Shown here one piece after another: positions 38,531 to 50,658 of a DNA stretch of 64,000 bases; positions within the stretch are counted from its first letter, which is position 1; each line of letters starts with the position of its first letter. The notes below the pieces were generated by a model. That model was not told the origin of the DNA, did no database searches, and saw only the letters and a list, made by a program, of their open reading frames with translations. A program made the position numbers and the translations under genes. Source of the stretch: Crossaster papposus (Eukaryota > Echinodermata > Asteroidea > Velatida > Solasteridae); the NCBI GenBank assembly GCA_037893245.1, contig JBAIAA010001137.1:1-64000 (forward strand). The letters run 5' to 3'.

Positions 38531-40360
38531 CTGGTCAGAAGGAACAGCAGAGGTAGAAGACAGAGATAGAGTATATCCACGTGTCTGATCTACACCTCAC
38601 TCAGCCTGCTCAGAAGGAACAGCAGAGGTAGAAGACAGAGATAGAGTATATCCACGTGTCTGATATACACCTCACTCAGCCTGCTCAGAAGGAACAGCAG
38701 AGGTAGAAGACAGAGATAGAGTATATCCACGTGTCTGATATACACCTCACTCAGCCTGCTAAAAAGGAACAGCAGAGGTAGAAGACAGAGATAGAGTATA
38801 TCCACGTGTCTCACTCAGCCTACTCAGAAGGAACAGCAGATGTAGAAGACAGAGATAAAGTATATCCACGTGTCTAATCTACACCTCACTCAGCCTGCTC
38901 AGAAGGAACAGCAGAGGTACAAGACAGAGATAAAGTTTATCCACGTGTCTGATCTACACCTCACTCAGCCTGCTCAGAAGGAACAGCAGAGGTAGAAGAC
39001 AGAGATAGAGTATATCCACGTGTCTCACTCAGCCTGCTCAGAAGGAGAGGTAGAAGACAGAGATAGAGTATATCCACGTGTCTCACTCAGCCTGCTCAGA
39101 AGGAACAGCAGAGGTAGAAGACATAGATAGAGTATATCCACGTGTCTCACTCAGCCTGCTCAGAAGGAACAGCCGAGGTAGAAGACAGAGATAGAGTATA
39201 TCCACGTGTCTGATCTACACCTCACTCAGCCTGCTCAGAAGGAACAGCAGAGGTAGAAGACAGAGATAGGGTATATCCAGGTGTCTGATATACACCTCAC
39301 TCAGCCTGCTCAGAAGGAACAGCAGAGGTAGAAGACAGAGATAGAGTATATCCACGTGTCTGATCTACACCTCACTCAGCCTGCTCAGAAGGAACAGCAG
39401 AGGTAGAAAAAAGAGATATAGTATATCCACGTGTCTGATCTACACCTCACTCAGCCTGCTCAGCAGGAACAGCAGAGGTAGAAGACAGAGATAGAGTATA
39501 TCCACGTGTCTCACTCAGCCTGCTCAGAATGAACAGCAGAGGTAGAAGGCAGAGATAGAGTATATCCACGTGTCTCACTCAGCCTGCTCAGAAGGAACAG
39601 CAGAGGTAGAAGACAGAGATAGAGTATATCCACGTGTCTAATATACACCTCACTCAGCCTGCTCAGAAGGAACAGCAGAGGTAGAAGACAGAGATAGAGT
39701 ATATCCACGTGTCTCACTCAGCCTGCTCAGAAGGAACAGCAGAGGTAGGAGACAGAGATAGAGTATATCCACGTGTCTGATCTACACCTCACTCAGACTG
39801 CTCAGAAGGAACAGCAGAGGTAGAAGACAGAGATAGAGTATATGCAAGTGTCTCACTCAGCCTGCTCAGAAGGAACAGCAGAGGTAGAAGACAGAGATAG
39901 AGTATATCAACGTGTCTCACTCAGCCTGCTCAGAAGGAACAGCAGAGGTAGAAGACAGAGATAGAGTATATCCACGTGTCTGATCTACACCTCACTCAAC
40001 CTGCTCAGAAGGAACAGCAGAGGTAGAAGACAGAGATAGAGTATATCCACGTGTCTGATCTACACCTCACTCAGCCTGCTCAGAAGGAACAGCAGAGGTA
40101 GAAGACAGAAATAGAGTATATCCAAGTTTCTCACTCAGCCTGCTCAGAAGGAACAGCAGAGATAGAAGACAGAGATAGAGTATATCCACGTGTCTCACTC
40201 AGCCTGCTCAGAAGGAACAGCAGAGGTAGAAGACAGAGATAGAGTATATCCACGTGTCTGATCTACACCTCACTCAACCTGCTCAGAAGGAACAGCAGAG
40301 GTAGAAGACAGAGATAGAGTATATCCAGGTGTCTGATATACACCTCACTCAGCCTGATCA
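38531..40360. repeat. Family D higher-order unit, copy 1
   Basis: It starts at CTGGTCAG (38,531) and ends at CTGATCAGAATG (GATCA at 40,356). Ordered markers are GCTAAAAAGG near 38,759, GTACAAGACAGAGATAAAGTTTA (AAAGTTTA at 38,932), GGAGAGG at 39,045, ACATAGATAG, AGCCGAGG, GAAAAAAGAGATATAG, CTCAGCAGG, GTAGGAGACAG and TATGCAAGTG. It is 1,825 bp marker to marker, against 1,964 bp in later copies: exactly one S plus one L (139 bp) are missing between 38,932 and 39,045. Confidence 0.85.
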
Positions 40361-40625
40361 GAATGAACAGCAGAAGTAGAAGACAGAGATAGAGTATATC
40401 CACGTGTCTGATCTACACCTCACTCAGCCTGCTCAGAAGGAACAGCAGAGGTAGAAGACAGAGATAGAGTATATCCACGTGTCTGATCTACACCTCACTC
40501 AGCCTGCTCAGAAGGAACAGCAGAGGTAGAAGAAAGAGATAGAGTATATCCACGTGTCTGATCTACACCTCACTCAGCCTGCTCAGAAGGAACAGCAGAG
40601 GTAGAAGACAGAGATAGAGTATATA
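40361..40625. repeat. Link between family D copy 1 and the 1,339-bp series
   Basis: Four L-rich monomers, including a GAAAGAGATAGAG unit near 40,533. The same sequence recurs 2,504 bp downstream at about 42,865-43,129. Nothing other than satellite is present. Confidence 0.7.
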
Positions 40626-41748
40626 TCCAGGTGTCTCACTCAGCCTGCTCAGAAGGAACAGCATAGGTAGAAGACAGAGATAGAGTATATCCACGTGTCT
40701 GATCTACACCTCACTCAACCTGCTCAGAAGGAACAGCAGAGGTAGAAAACAGAGATAGAGTATATCCACGTGTCTGATCTACACCTCCTTCAGCCTGCTC
40801 AGAAGGAACAGCAGAGGTAGAAGACAGAGATAGGGTATATCCACGTGTCTGATTTACACCTCACTCAGCCTGCTCAGAAGGAACAGCAGAGGTAGAAGAC
40901 AGAGATAGAGTATATACACGTGTCCCACTCAGCCTGCTCAGAAGGAACAGCAGAGGTAGAAGACAGAGATAAAGTATATCCACGTGTCTGATCTACACCT
41001 CACTTAGCCTGCTCAGAAGGAACAGCAGATGTAGAATAGAGATAGAGTATATCCACGTGTCTCACTCAGCCTGCTCAGAAGGAACAACAGATGTAGAAGA
41101 CCGAGACAGAGTATATCCACGTGTCTAATCTACACCCCACTCAGCCTGCTCAGAAGGAACAGCAGAGGTAGAAGACAGAGATAAAGTATATCCACGTGTC
41201 TGATCTACACCTCACTCAGCCTGCTCAGAAGGAACAGCAGAGGTAGAAGACAGAGATAGATTATATCCACGTGTTTGATCTACACCTCACTCAGCCTGCT
41301 CAGAAGGAACAGCGGAGGGAGAAGACGGAGATAGGGTATATCCACGTGTCTCGCTGAGCCTGCTCAGAAGGAACAGCAGAGGTAGTAGACAGAGATAGAG
41401 TATATCCACGTGTCTCACTCAGCCTGCTCAGAAGGAACAGCAGAGGTAGAAGGCAGAGATAGAGTATATCCACGTGTCTCACTCAGACTGCTCAGAAGGA
41501 ACAGCAGAGGTAGAAGACAGAGATAGAGTATATCCACGTGTCTCACTCAGCCTGCGCAGAAGGAACAGCAGAGGTAGAAGACAGAGATATAGTATATCCA
41601 CGTGTCTCACTCAGCCTGCTCAGAAGGAACAGCAGAGGTAGAAGACAGAGATAGAGTATATCCACGTGTCTGATCTACACCTCACTCAGCCTGCTCAGAA
41701 GGAACAGCAGAGGTAGAAGACAGAGATAGAGTATATCCACGTGTCTGA

Positions 41749-41792
41749 TCTACACCTCACTCAGCCTGCTCAGAAGGAACAGCAGAGGTAGA
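41749..41792. other. Bulged inverted repeat found only in L monomers (representative)
   Basis: TCTACACCTC at 41749-41758 can pair with GAGGTAGA at 41785-41792. The complement of GAGGTAGA is TCTACCTC, so the pairing is eight base pairs interrupted by a two-base AC bulge, around a 26-base loop. The left arm lies mostly in the 11-bp block that S lacks, so S cannot form it. The same arms occur in most L copies. Whether the stem forms in DNA or in a transcript is inference. Confidence 0.55.
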
Positions 41793-41812
41793 AGACAGAG
41801 ATAGAGTATATC

Positions 41813-41818
41813 CACGTG
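41813..41818. promoter_or_regulatory. CACGTG E-box/G-box palindrome (representative of hundreds)
   Basis: Box 4 of almost every monomer ends in CCACGTGTCT, giving a palindromic CACGTG every 64 or 75 bp. CACGTG is the known core for vertebrate USF, MYC/MAX and CLOCK-type bHLH factors and for plant G-box factors. Minor variants abolish it: CCAAGTG, CCAGGTG, CACGTA and CCACATG. The motif is seen; any protein binding here is inference. Confidence 0.5.
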
Positions 41819-43129
41819 TCTGATCTACACCTCACTCAGCCTGCTCAGAAGGAACAGCAGAGGTAGAAGAAAGAGATAGAGTATATCCACGTGTCTGATC
41901 TACACCTCACTCAGCCTGCTCAGAAGGAACAGCAGAGGTAGAAGAAAGAGATAGAGTATATCCACGTGTCTGATCTACACCTCACTCAGCCTGCTCAGAA
42001 GGAACAGCAGAGGTAGAAGAAAGAGATAGAGTATATCCACGTGTCTGATCTACACCTCACTCAACCTGCTCAGAAGGAACAGCAGAGGTAGAAAACAGAG
42101 ATAGAGTATATCCACGTGTCTGATCTACACCTCCTTCAGCCTGCTCAGAAGGAACAGCAGAGGTAGAAGTCAGAGATAGGGTATATCCACGTGTCTGATT
42201 TACACCTCACTCAGCCTGCTCAGAAGGAACAGCAGAGGTAGAAGACAGAGATAGAGTATATACACGTGTCCCACTCAGCCTGCTCAGAAGGAACAGCAGA
42301 GGTAGAAGACAGAGATATAGTATATCCACGTGTCTCACTCAGCCTGCTCAGAAGGAACAGCAGAGGTAGAAGACAGAGATAGAGTATATCCACGTGTCTG
42401 ATCTACACCTCACTCAGCCTGCTCAGAAGGAACAGCAGAGGTAGAAGACAGAGATAGAGTATATCCACGTGTCTGATCTACACCTCACTCAGCCTGCTCA
42501 GAAGGAACAGCAGAGGTAGAAGACAGAGATAGAGTATATCCACGTGTCTGATCTACACCTCACTCAGCCTGCTCAGAAGGAACAGCAGAGGTAGAAGAAA
42601 GAGATAGAGTATATCCACGTGTCTGATCTACACCTCACTCAGCCTGCTCAGAAGGAACAGCAGAGATAGAAGACAGAGATAGAGTATATCCACGTGTCTC
42701 ACTCAGCCTGCTCAGAAGGAACAGCAGAGGTAGAAGACAGAGATAGAGTATATCCACGTGTCTGATCTACACCTCACTCAACCTGCTCAGAAGGAACAGC
42801 AGAGGTAGAAGACAGAGATAGAGTATATCCAGGTGTCTGATATACACCTCACTCAGCCTGATCAGAATGAACAGCAGAAGTAGAAGACAGAGATAGAGTA
42901 TATCCACGTGTCTGATCTACACATCACTCAGCCTGCTCAGAAGGAACAGCAGAGGTAGAAGACAGAGATAGAGTATATCCACGTGTCTGATCTACACCTC
43001 ACTCAGCCTGCTCAGAAGGAACAGCAGAGGTAGAAGAAAGAGATAGAGTATATCCACGTGTCTGATCTACACCTCACTCAGCCTGCTCAGAAGGAACAGC
43101 AGAGGTAGAAGACAGAGATAGAGTATATA

Positions 43130-44468
43130 TCCAGGTGTCTCACTCAGCCTGCTCAGAAGGAACAGCAGAGGTAGAAGACAGAGATAGAGTATATCCACGT
43201 GTCTGATCTACACCTCACTCAACCTGCTCAGAAGGAACAGCAGAGGTAGAAAACAGAGATAGAGTATATCCACGTGTCTGATCTACACCTCCTTCAGCCT
43301 GCTCAGAAGGAACAGCAGAGGTAGAAGACAGAGATAGGGTATATCCACGTGTCTGATTTACACCTCACTCAGCCTGCTCAGAAGGAACAGCAGAGGTAGA
43401 AGACAGAGATAGAGTATATACACGTGTCCCACTCAGCCTGCTCAGAAGGAACAGCAGAGGTAGAAGACAGAGATAAAGTATATCCACGTGTCTGATCTAC
43501 ACCTCACTTAGCCTGCTCAGAAGGAACAGCAGATGTAGAATACAGAGATAGAGTATATCCACGTGTCTCACTCAGCCTGCTCAGAAGGAACAACAGATGT
43601 AGAAGACCGATACAGAGTATATCCACGTGTCTAATCTACACCCCACTCAGCCTGCTCAGAAGGAACAGCAGAGGTAGAAGACAGAGATAAAGTATATCCA
43701 CGTGTCTGATCTACACCTCACTCAGCCTGCTCAGAAGGAACAGCAGAGGTAGAAGACAGAGATAGATTATATCCACGTGTTTGATCTACACCTCACTCAG
43801 CCTGCTCAGAAGGAACAGCAGAGGGAGAAGACGGAGATAGGGTATATCCACGTGTCTCGCTGAGCCTGCTCAGAAGGAACAGCAGAGGTAGTAGACAGAG
43901 ATAGAGTATATCCACGTGTCTCACTCAGCCTGCTCAGAAGGAACAGCAGAGGTAGAAGGCAGAGATAGAGTATATCCACGTGTCTCACTCAGACTGCTCA
44001 GAAGGAACAGCAGAGGTAGAAGACAGAGATAGAGTATATCCACGTGTCTCACTCAGCCTGCTCAGAAGGAACAGCAGAGGTAGAAGACAGAGATATAGTA
44101 TATCCACGTGTCTCACTCAGCCTGCTCAGAAGGAACAGCAGAGGTAGAAGACAGAGATAGAGTATATCCACGTGTCTGATCTACACCTCACTCAGCCTGC
44201 TCAGAAGGAACAGCAGAGGTAGAAGACAGAGATAGAGTATATCCACGTGTCTGATCTACACCTCACTCAGCCTGCTCAGAAGGAACAGCAGAGGTAGAAG
44301 ACAGAGATAGAGTATATCCACGTGTCTGATCTACACCTCACTCAGCCTGCTCAGAAGGAACAGCAGAGGTAGAAGAAAGAGATAGAGTATATCCACGTGT
44401 CTGATCTACACCTCACTCAGCCTGCTCAGAAGGAACAGCAGAGGTAGAAGACAGAGATAGAGTATATA
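43130..44468. repeat. 1,339-bp higher-order unit, second of the series
   Basis: It follows the order AAAACAG, CCTTCAG, GATTTAC, TGTCCC, GATAAAG/CACTTAG, GATGTAGAATAC, GACCGATACAG, GATAGATT, GGGAGAAGACGGAG, CGCTGAGCC, GAAGGCAG, CAGACTG, GATATAG, then L units. GACCGATACAG near 43,606 is private; other copies read GACCGAGACAG. Confidence 0.88.
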
Positions 44469-45807
44469 TCCAGGTGTCTCACTCAGCCTGCTCAGAAGGA
44501 ACAGCAGAGGTAGAAGACAGAGATAGAGTATATCCACGTGTCTGATCTACACCTCACTCAACCTGCTCAGAAGGAACAGCAGAGGTAGAAAACAGAGATA
44601 GAGTATATCCACGTGTCTGATCTACACCTCCTTCAGCCTGCTCAGAAGGAACAGCAGAGGTAGAAGACAGAGATAGGGTATATCCACGTGTCTGATTTAC
44701 ACCTCACTCAGCCTGCTCAGAAGGAACAGCAGAGGTAGAAGACAGAGATAGAGTATATACACGTGTCCCACTCAGCCTGCTCAGAAGGAACAGCAGAGGT
44801 AGAAGACAGAGATAAAGTATATCCACGTGTCTGATCTACACCTCACTTAGCCTGCTCAGAAGGAACAGCAGATGTAGAATACAGAGATAGAGTATATCCA
44901 CGTGTCTCACTCAGCCTGCTCAGAAGGAACAACAGATGTAGAAGACCGAGACAGAGTATATCCACGTGTCTAATCTACACCCCACTCAGCCTGCTCAGAA
45001 GGAACAGCAGAGGTAGAAGACAGAGATAAAGTATATCCACGTGTCTGATCTACACCTCACTCAGGCTGCTCAGAAGGAACAGCAGAGGTAGAAGACAGAG
45101 ATAGATTATATCCACGTGTTTGATCTACACCTCACTCAGCCTGCTCAGAAGGAACAGCAGAGAGAGAAGACGGAGATAGGGTATATCCACGTGTCTCGCT
45201 GAGCCTGCTCAGAAGGAACAGCAGAGGTAGTAGACAGAGATAGAGTATATCCACGTGTCTCACTCAGCCTGCTCAGAAGGAACAGCAGAGGTAGAAGGCA
45301 GAGATAGAGTATATCCACGTGTCTCACTCAGACTGCTCAGAAGGAACAGCAGAGGTAGAAGACAGAGATAGAGTATATCCACGTGTCTCACTCAGCCTGC
45401 TCAGAAGGAACAGCAGAGGTAGAAGACAGAGATATAGTATATCCACGTGTCTCACTCAGCCTGCTCAGAAGGAACAGCAGAGGTACAAGACAGAGATAGA
45501 GTATATCCACGTGTCTGATCTACACCTCACTCAGCCTGCTCAGAAGGAACAGCAGAGGTAGAAGACAGAGATAGAGTATATCCACGTGTCTGATCTACAC
45601 CTCACTCAGCCTGCTCAGAAGGAACAGCAGAGGTAGAAGACAGAGATAGAGTATATCCACGTGTCTGATCTACACCTCACTCAGCCTGCTCAGAAGGAAC
45701 AGCAGAGGTAGAAGAAAGAGATAGAGTATATCCACGTGTCTGATCTACACCTCACTCAGCCTGCTCAGAAGGAACAGCAGAGGTAGAAGACAGAGATAGA
45801 GTATATA
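44469..45807. repeat. 1,339-bp higher-order unit, third of the series
   Basis: Same length as the previous unit. Private changes are CTCAGGCTG near 45,061, GAGAGAGAAGACGG near 45,161 and GTACAAGACAG near 45,484. The last change joins two blocks into an 80-codon plus-strand frame at 45,319-45,561, which starts at GTG and is not a gene. Confidence 0.88.
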
Positions 45808-46500
45808 TCCAGGTGTCTCACTCAGCCTGCTCAGAAGGAACAGCAGAGGTAGAAGACAGAGATAGAGTATATCCACGTGTCTGATCTACACCTCACTCAA
45901 CCTGCTCAGAAGGAACAGCAGAGGTAGAAAACAGAGATAGAGTATATCCACGTGTCTGATCTACACCTCCTTCAGCCTGCTCAGAAGGAACAGCAGAGGT
46001 AGAAGACAGAGATAGGGTATATCCACGTGTCTGACTTACACCTCACTCAGCCTGCTCAGAAGGAACAGCAGAGGTAGAAGACAGAGATAGAGTATATACA
46101 CGTGTCCCACTCAGCCTGCTCAGAAGGAACAGCAGAGGTAGAAGACAGAGATAAAGTATATCCACGTGTCTGATCTACACCTCACTTAGCCTGCTTAGAA
46201 GGAACAGCAGATGTAGAATACAGAGATAGAGTATATCCACGTGTCTCACTCAGCCTGCTCAGAAGGAACAACAGATGTAGAAGACCGAGACAGAGTATAT
46301 CCACGTGTCTAATCTACACCCCACTCAGCCTGCTCAGAAGGAACAGCAGAGGTAGAAGACAGAGATAAAGTATATCCACGTGTCTGATCTACACCTCACT
46401 CAGCCTGCTCAGAAGGAACAGCAGAGGTAGAAGACAGAGATAGATTATATCCACGTGTTTGATCTACACCTCACTCAGCCTGCTCAGAAGGAACAGCAGA
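45808..46500. repeat. 1,339-bp higher-order unit, fourth (partial)
   Basis: It follows the previous units up to the TTTGATC L unit near 46,460. It leaves them where GGGAGAAGACGGAG is expected (about 46,484) and an ordinary box 3 appears instead. Private changes are GACTTAC near 46,033 and CTGCTTAG near 46,193. Confidence 0.82.
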
Positions 46501-47057
46501 GGTAGAAGACAGAGATAGAGTATATCCACGTGTCTGATCTACACCTCACTCAGCCTGCTCAGAAGGAACAGCAGAGGTAGAAGACAGAGATAGAGTATAT
46601 CCACGTGTCTCACTCAGCCTGCTCAGAAGGAACAGCAGAGGTAGAAGAAAGAGATAGAGTATATCCACGTGTCTGATCTACACCTCACTCAACCTGCTCA
46701 GAAGGAACAGCAGAGGTAGAAGACAGAGATAGAGTATATCCAGGTGTCTGATATACACCTCACTCAGCCTGATCAGAATGAACAGCAGAGGTAGAAGACA
46801 GAGATAGAGTATATCCACGTGTCTGATCTACACCTCACTCAGCCTGCTCAGAAGGAACAGCAGAGGTAGAAGACAGCGATAGAGTATATCCACGTGTCTG
46901 ATCTACACCTCACTCAGCCTGCTCAGAAGGATCAGCAGAGGTAGAAGAAAGAGATAGAGTATATCCACGTGTCTGATCTACACCTCACTCAGCCTGCTCA
47001 GAATGAACAGCAGAGGTAGAAGACAGAGATAGAGTATATCCAGGTGTCTCACTCAGC
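46501..47057. repeat. Transition from family B-type to family D sequence
   Basis: Ordinary S and L units with CTGATCAGAATG near 46,775, CAGCGATAG near 46,876, GGATCAGCAG near 46,930, and the CCAGGTG unit that precedes CTGGTCAG at 47,058. The arrangement resembles 38,100-38,530. Confidence 0.7.
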
Positions 47058-48941
47058 CTGGTCAGAAGGAACAGCAGAGGTAGAAGACAGAGATAGAGTA
47101 TATCCACGTGTCTGATCTACACCTCACTCAGCCTGCTCAGAAGGAACAGCAGAGGTAGAAGACAGAGATAGAGTATATCCACGTGTCTGATATACACCTC
47201 ACTCAGCCTGCTCAGAAGGAACAGCAGAGGTAGAAGACAGAGATAGAGTATATCCACGTGTCTGATATACACCTCACTCAGCCTGCTAAAAAGGAACAGC
47301 AGAGGTAGAAGACAGAGATAGAGTATATCCACGTGTCTCACTCAGCCTGCTCAGAAGGAACAGCAGATGTAGAAGACAGAGATAGAGTATATCCACGTGT
47401 CTAATCTACACCTCACTCAGCCTGCTCAGAAGGAACAGCAGAGGTACAAGACAGAGATAAAGTTTATCCACGTGTCTGATCTACACCTCACTCAGCCTGC
47501 TCAGAAGGAACAGCAGAGGTAGAAGACAGAGATATAGTATATCCACGTGTCTGATCTACACCTCACTCAGCCTGCTCAGAAGGAATAGCAGAGGGAGAAG
47601 ACAGAGATAGAGTATATCCACGTGTCTCACTCAGCCTGCTCAGAAGGAACAGCAGAGGTAGAAGACAGAGATAGAGTATATCCACGTGTCTCACTCAGCC
47701 TGCTCAGTAGGAGAGGTAGAAGACAGAGATAGAGTATATCCACGTGTCTCACTCAGCCTGCTCAGAAGGAACAGCAGAGGTAGAAGACATAGATAGAGTA
47801 TATCCACGTGTCTCACTCAGCCTGCTCAGAAGGAACAGCCGAGGTAGAAGACAGAGATAGAGTATATCCACGTGTCTGATCTACACCTCACTCAGCCTGC
47901 TCAGAAGGAACAGCAGAGGTAGAAGACAGAGATAGGGTATATCCCGGTGTCTGATATACACCTCACTCAGCCTGCTCAGAAGGAACAGCAGAGGTAGAAG
48001 ACAGAGATAGAGTATATCCACGTGTCTGATCTACACCTCACTCAGCCTCCTCAGAAGGAACAGCAGAGGTAGAAAAAAGAGATATAGTATATCCACGTGT
48101 CTGATCTACACCTCACTCAGCCTGCTCAGCAGGAACAGCAGAGGTAGAAGACAGAGATAGAGTATATCCACGTGTCCCACTCAGCCTGCTCAGAATGAAC
48201 AGCAGAGGTAGAAGGCAGAGATAGAGTATATCCACGTGTCTCACTCAGCCTGCTCAGAAGGAACAGCAGAGGTAGAAGACAGAGATAGAGTATATCCACG
48301 TGTCTAATATACACCTCACTCAGCCTGCTCAGAAGGAACAGCAGAGGTAGAAGACAGAGATAGAGTATATCCACGTGTCTCACTCAGCCTGCTCAGAAGG
48401 AACAGCAGAGGTAGGAGACAGAGATAGAGTATATCCACGTGTCTGATCTACACCTCACTCAGACTGCTCAGAAGGAACAGCAGAGGTAGAAGACAGAGAT
48501 AGAGTATATGCAAGTGTCTCACTCAGCCTGCTCAGAAGGAACAGCAGAGGTAGAAGACAGAGATAGAGTATATCAACGTGTCTCACTCAGCCTGCTCAGA
48601 AGGAACAGCAGAGGTAGAAGACAGAGATAGAGTATATCCACGTGTCTGATCTACACCTCACTCAACCTGCTCAGAAGGAACAGCAGAGGTAGAAGACAGA
48701 GATAGAGTATATCCACGTGTCTGATCTACACCTCACTCAGCCTGCTCAGAAGGAACAGCAGAGGTAGAAGACAGAAATAGAGTATATCCAAGTGTCTCAC
48801 TCAGCCTGCTCAGAAGGAACAGCAGAGGTAGAAGACAGAGATAGAGTATATCCACGTGTCTCACTCAGCCTGCTCAGAAGGAACAGCAGAGGTAGAAGAC
48901 AGAGATAGAGTATATCCACGTGTCTGATCTACACCTCACTC
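47058..48941. repeat. Family D higher-order unit, copy 2
   Basis: CTGGTCAG at 47,058 and AAAGTTTA at 47,459, with the same spacing as in copies 3 to 5. Rare private changes are CTCAGTAGGAG near 47,705, TATCCCGGTG near 47,943 and CTCAGCCTCC near 48,045. It parts from copy 3 at about 48,942, where CTCAGCC replaces the expected CTCAACC. The AAAGTTTA marker is 8,527 bp from that of copy 1. Confidence 0.87.
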
Positions 48942-49819
48942 AGCCTGCTCAGAAGGAACAGCAGAGGTAGAAGACAGCGATAGAGTATATCCACGTGTCT
49001 GATCTACACCTCACTCAGCCTGCTCAGAAGGAACAGCAGAGGTAGAAGAAAGAGATAGAGTATATCCACGTGTCTGATCTACACCTCACTCAGCCTGCTC
49101 AGAATGAACAGCAGAGGTAGAAGACAGAGATAGAGTATATCCAGGTGTCTCACTCAGCCTGGTCAGAAGGAACAGCAGAGGTAGAAGACAGAGATAGAGT
49201 ATATCCACGTGTCTGATCTACACCTCACTCAGCCTGCTCAGAAGGATCAGCAGAGGTAGAAGACAGAGATAGAGTATATCCACGTGTCTGATCTACACCT
49301 CACTCAGCCTGCTCAGAAGGAACAGCAGAGGTAGAAGAAAGAGATAGAGTATATCCACGTGTCTGATCTACACCTCACTCAGCCTGCTCAGAATGAACAG
49401 CAGAGGTAGAAGACAGAGATAGAGTATATCCACGTGTCTCACTCAGCCTGCTCAGAAGGAACAGCAGATGTAGAAGACAGAGATAGAGTATATCCACGTG
49501 TCTAATCTACACCTCACTCAGCCTGCTCAGAAGGAACAGCAGAGGTACAAGACAGAGATAAAGTTTATCCACGTGTCTGATCTACACCTCACTCAGCCTG
49601 CTCAGAAGGAACAGCAGAGGTAGAAGACAGAGATATAGTATATCCACGTGTCTGATCTACACCTCACTCAGCCTGCTCAGAAGGAATAGCAGAGGGAGAA
49701 GACAGAGATAGAGTATATCCACGTGTCTCACTCAGCCTGCTCAGAAGGAACAGCAGAGGTAGAAGACAGAGATAGAGTATATCCACGTGTCTCACTCAGC
49801 CTGCTCAGAAGGAGAGGTA

Positions 49820-50658
49820 GAAGACAGAGATAGAGTATATCCACGTGTCTCACTCAGCCTGCTCAGAAGGAACAGCAGAGGTAGAAGACAGCGATAGAGT
49901 ATATCCACGTGTCTGATCTACACCTCACTCAGCCTGCTCAGAAGGAACAGCAGAGGTACAAGACAGAGATAAAGTTTATCCACGTGTCTGATCTACACCT
50001 CACTCAGCCTGCTCAGAAGGAACAGCAGAGGTAGAAGACAGAGATATAGTATATCCACGTGTCTGATCTACACCTCACTCAGCCTGCTCAGAAGGAATAG
50101 CAGAGGGAGAAGACAGAGATAGAGTATATCCACGTGTCTCACTCAGCCTGCTCAGAAGGAACAGCAGAGGTAGAAGACAGAGATAGAGTATATCCACGTG
50201 TCTCACTCAGCCTGCTCAGAAGGAGAGGTAGAAGACAGAGATAGAGTATATCCACGTGTCTCACTCAGCCTGCTCAGAAGGAACAGCAGAGGTAGAAGAC
50301 ATAGATAGAGTATATCCACGTGTCTCACTCAGCCTGCTCAGAAGGAACAGCCGAGGTAGAAGACAGAGATAGAGTATATCCACGTGTCTGATCTACACCT
50401 CACTCAGCCTGCTCAGAAGGAACAGCAGAGGTAAAAGACAGAGATAGGGTATATCCAGGTGTCTGATATACACCTCACTCAGCCTGCTCAGAAGGAACAG
50501 CAGAGGTAGAAGACAGAGATAGAGTATATCCACGTGTCTGATCTACACCTCACTCAGCCTGCTCAGAAGGAACAGCAGAGGTAGAAAAAAGAGATATAGT
50601 ATATCCACGTGTCTGATCTACACCTCACTCAGCCTGCTCAGAAGGAACAGCAGAGGTA
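49820..50658. repeat. 839-bp tandem duplication, left copy
   Basis: GCGATAG at 49,891 and AAAGTTTA at 49,971 recur at 50,730 and 50,810, both exactly 839 bp apart. The unit runs through GGAATAGCAGAGGGAG, GGAGAGG, ACATAGATAG, AGCCGAGG, GTAAAAGACAG and GAAAAAAGAGATATAG. The left edge is set by GGAGAGG at about 49,812, which is missing at the matching place in the right copy. Confidence 0.85.

Larger units (their letters stand above)
41747..41821 (+). repeat. Reference L monomer, 75 bp
   Basis: A consensus L unit inside a pure L run, with starts at 41672, 41747, 41822, 41897, 41972, 42047 and 42122, all exactly 75 bp apart. The extra 11 bp is GATCTACACCT. Common variants of this block elsewhere are GATATACACCT, GATTTACACCT and AATCTACACCT. 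Because 75 is 25 codons, runs of L keep one frame, and the minus-strand frame becomes an exact 25-residue repeat wherever the TAG that GATCTA creates has mutated. Confidence 0.96.
40626..43129. repeat. 1,339-bp higher-order series, first and expanded unit (2,504 bp)
   Basis: Units of this series are marked by a box 4 with a 2-bp insertion, TATATATCCAGGTG, whose TCCAGG lies at 40,626, 43,130, 44,469 and 45,808. This first unit is 1,165 bp longer than the next two. The extra part includes seven consecutive pure L monomers (41,672-42,196), three of them with GAAAGAGATAGAG. A 2-bp loss (GTAGAATAGAG) near 41,035 is private. Confidence 0.82.

Noticed and set aside
45319..45561. The 80-codon plus-strand frame as a real small protein.
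   Set aside because: It exists only because a private GTACAAGACAG change replaces the TAG of GTAGAAGACAG in that monomer. Sister units at 43,980 and 41,475 are closed.
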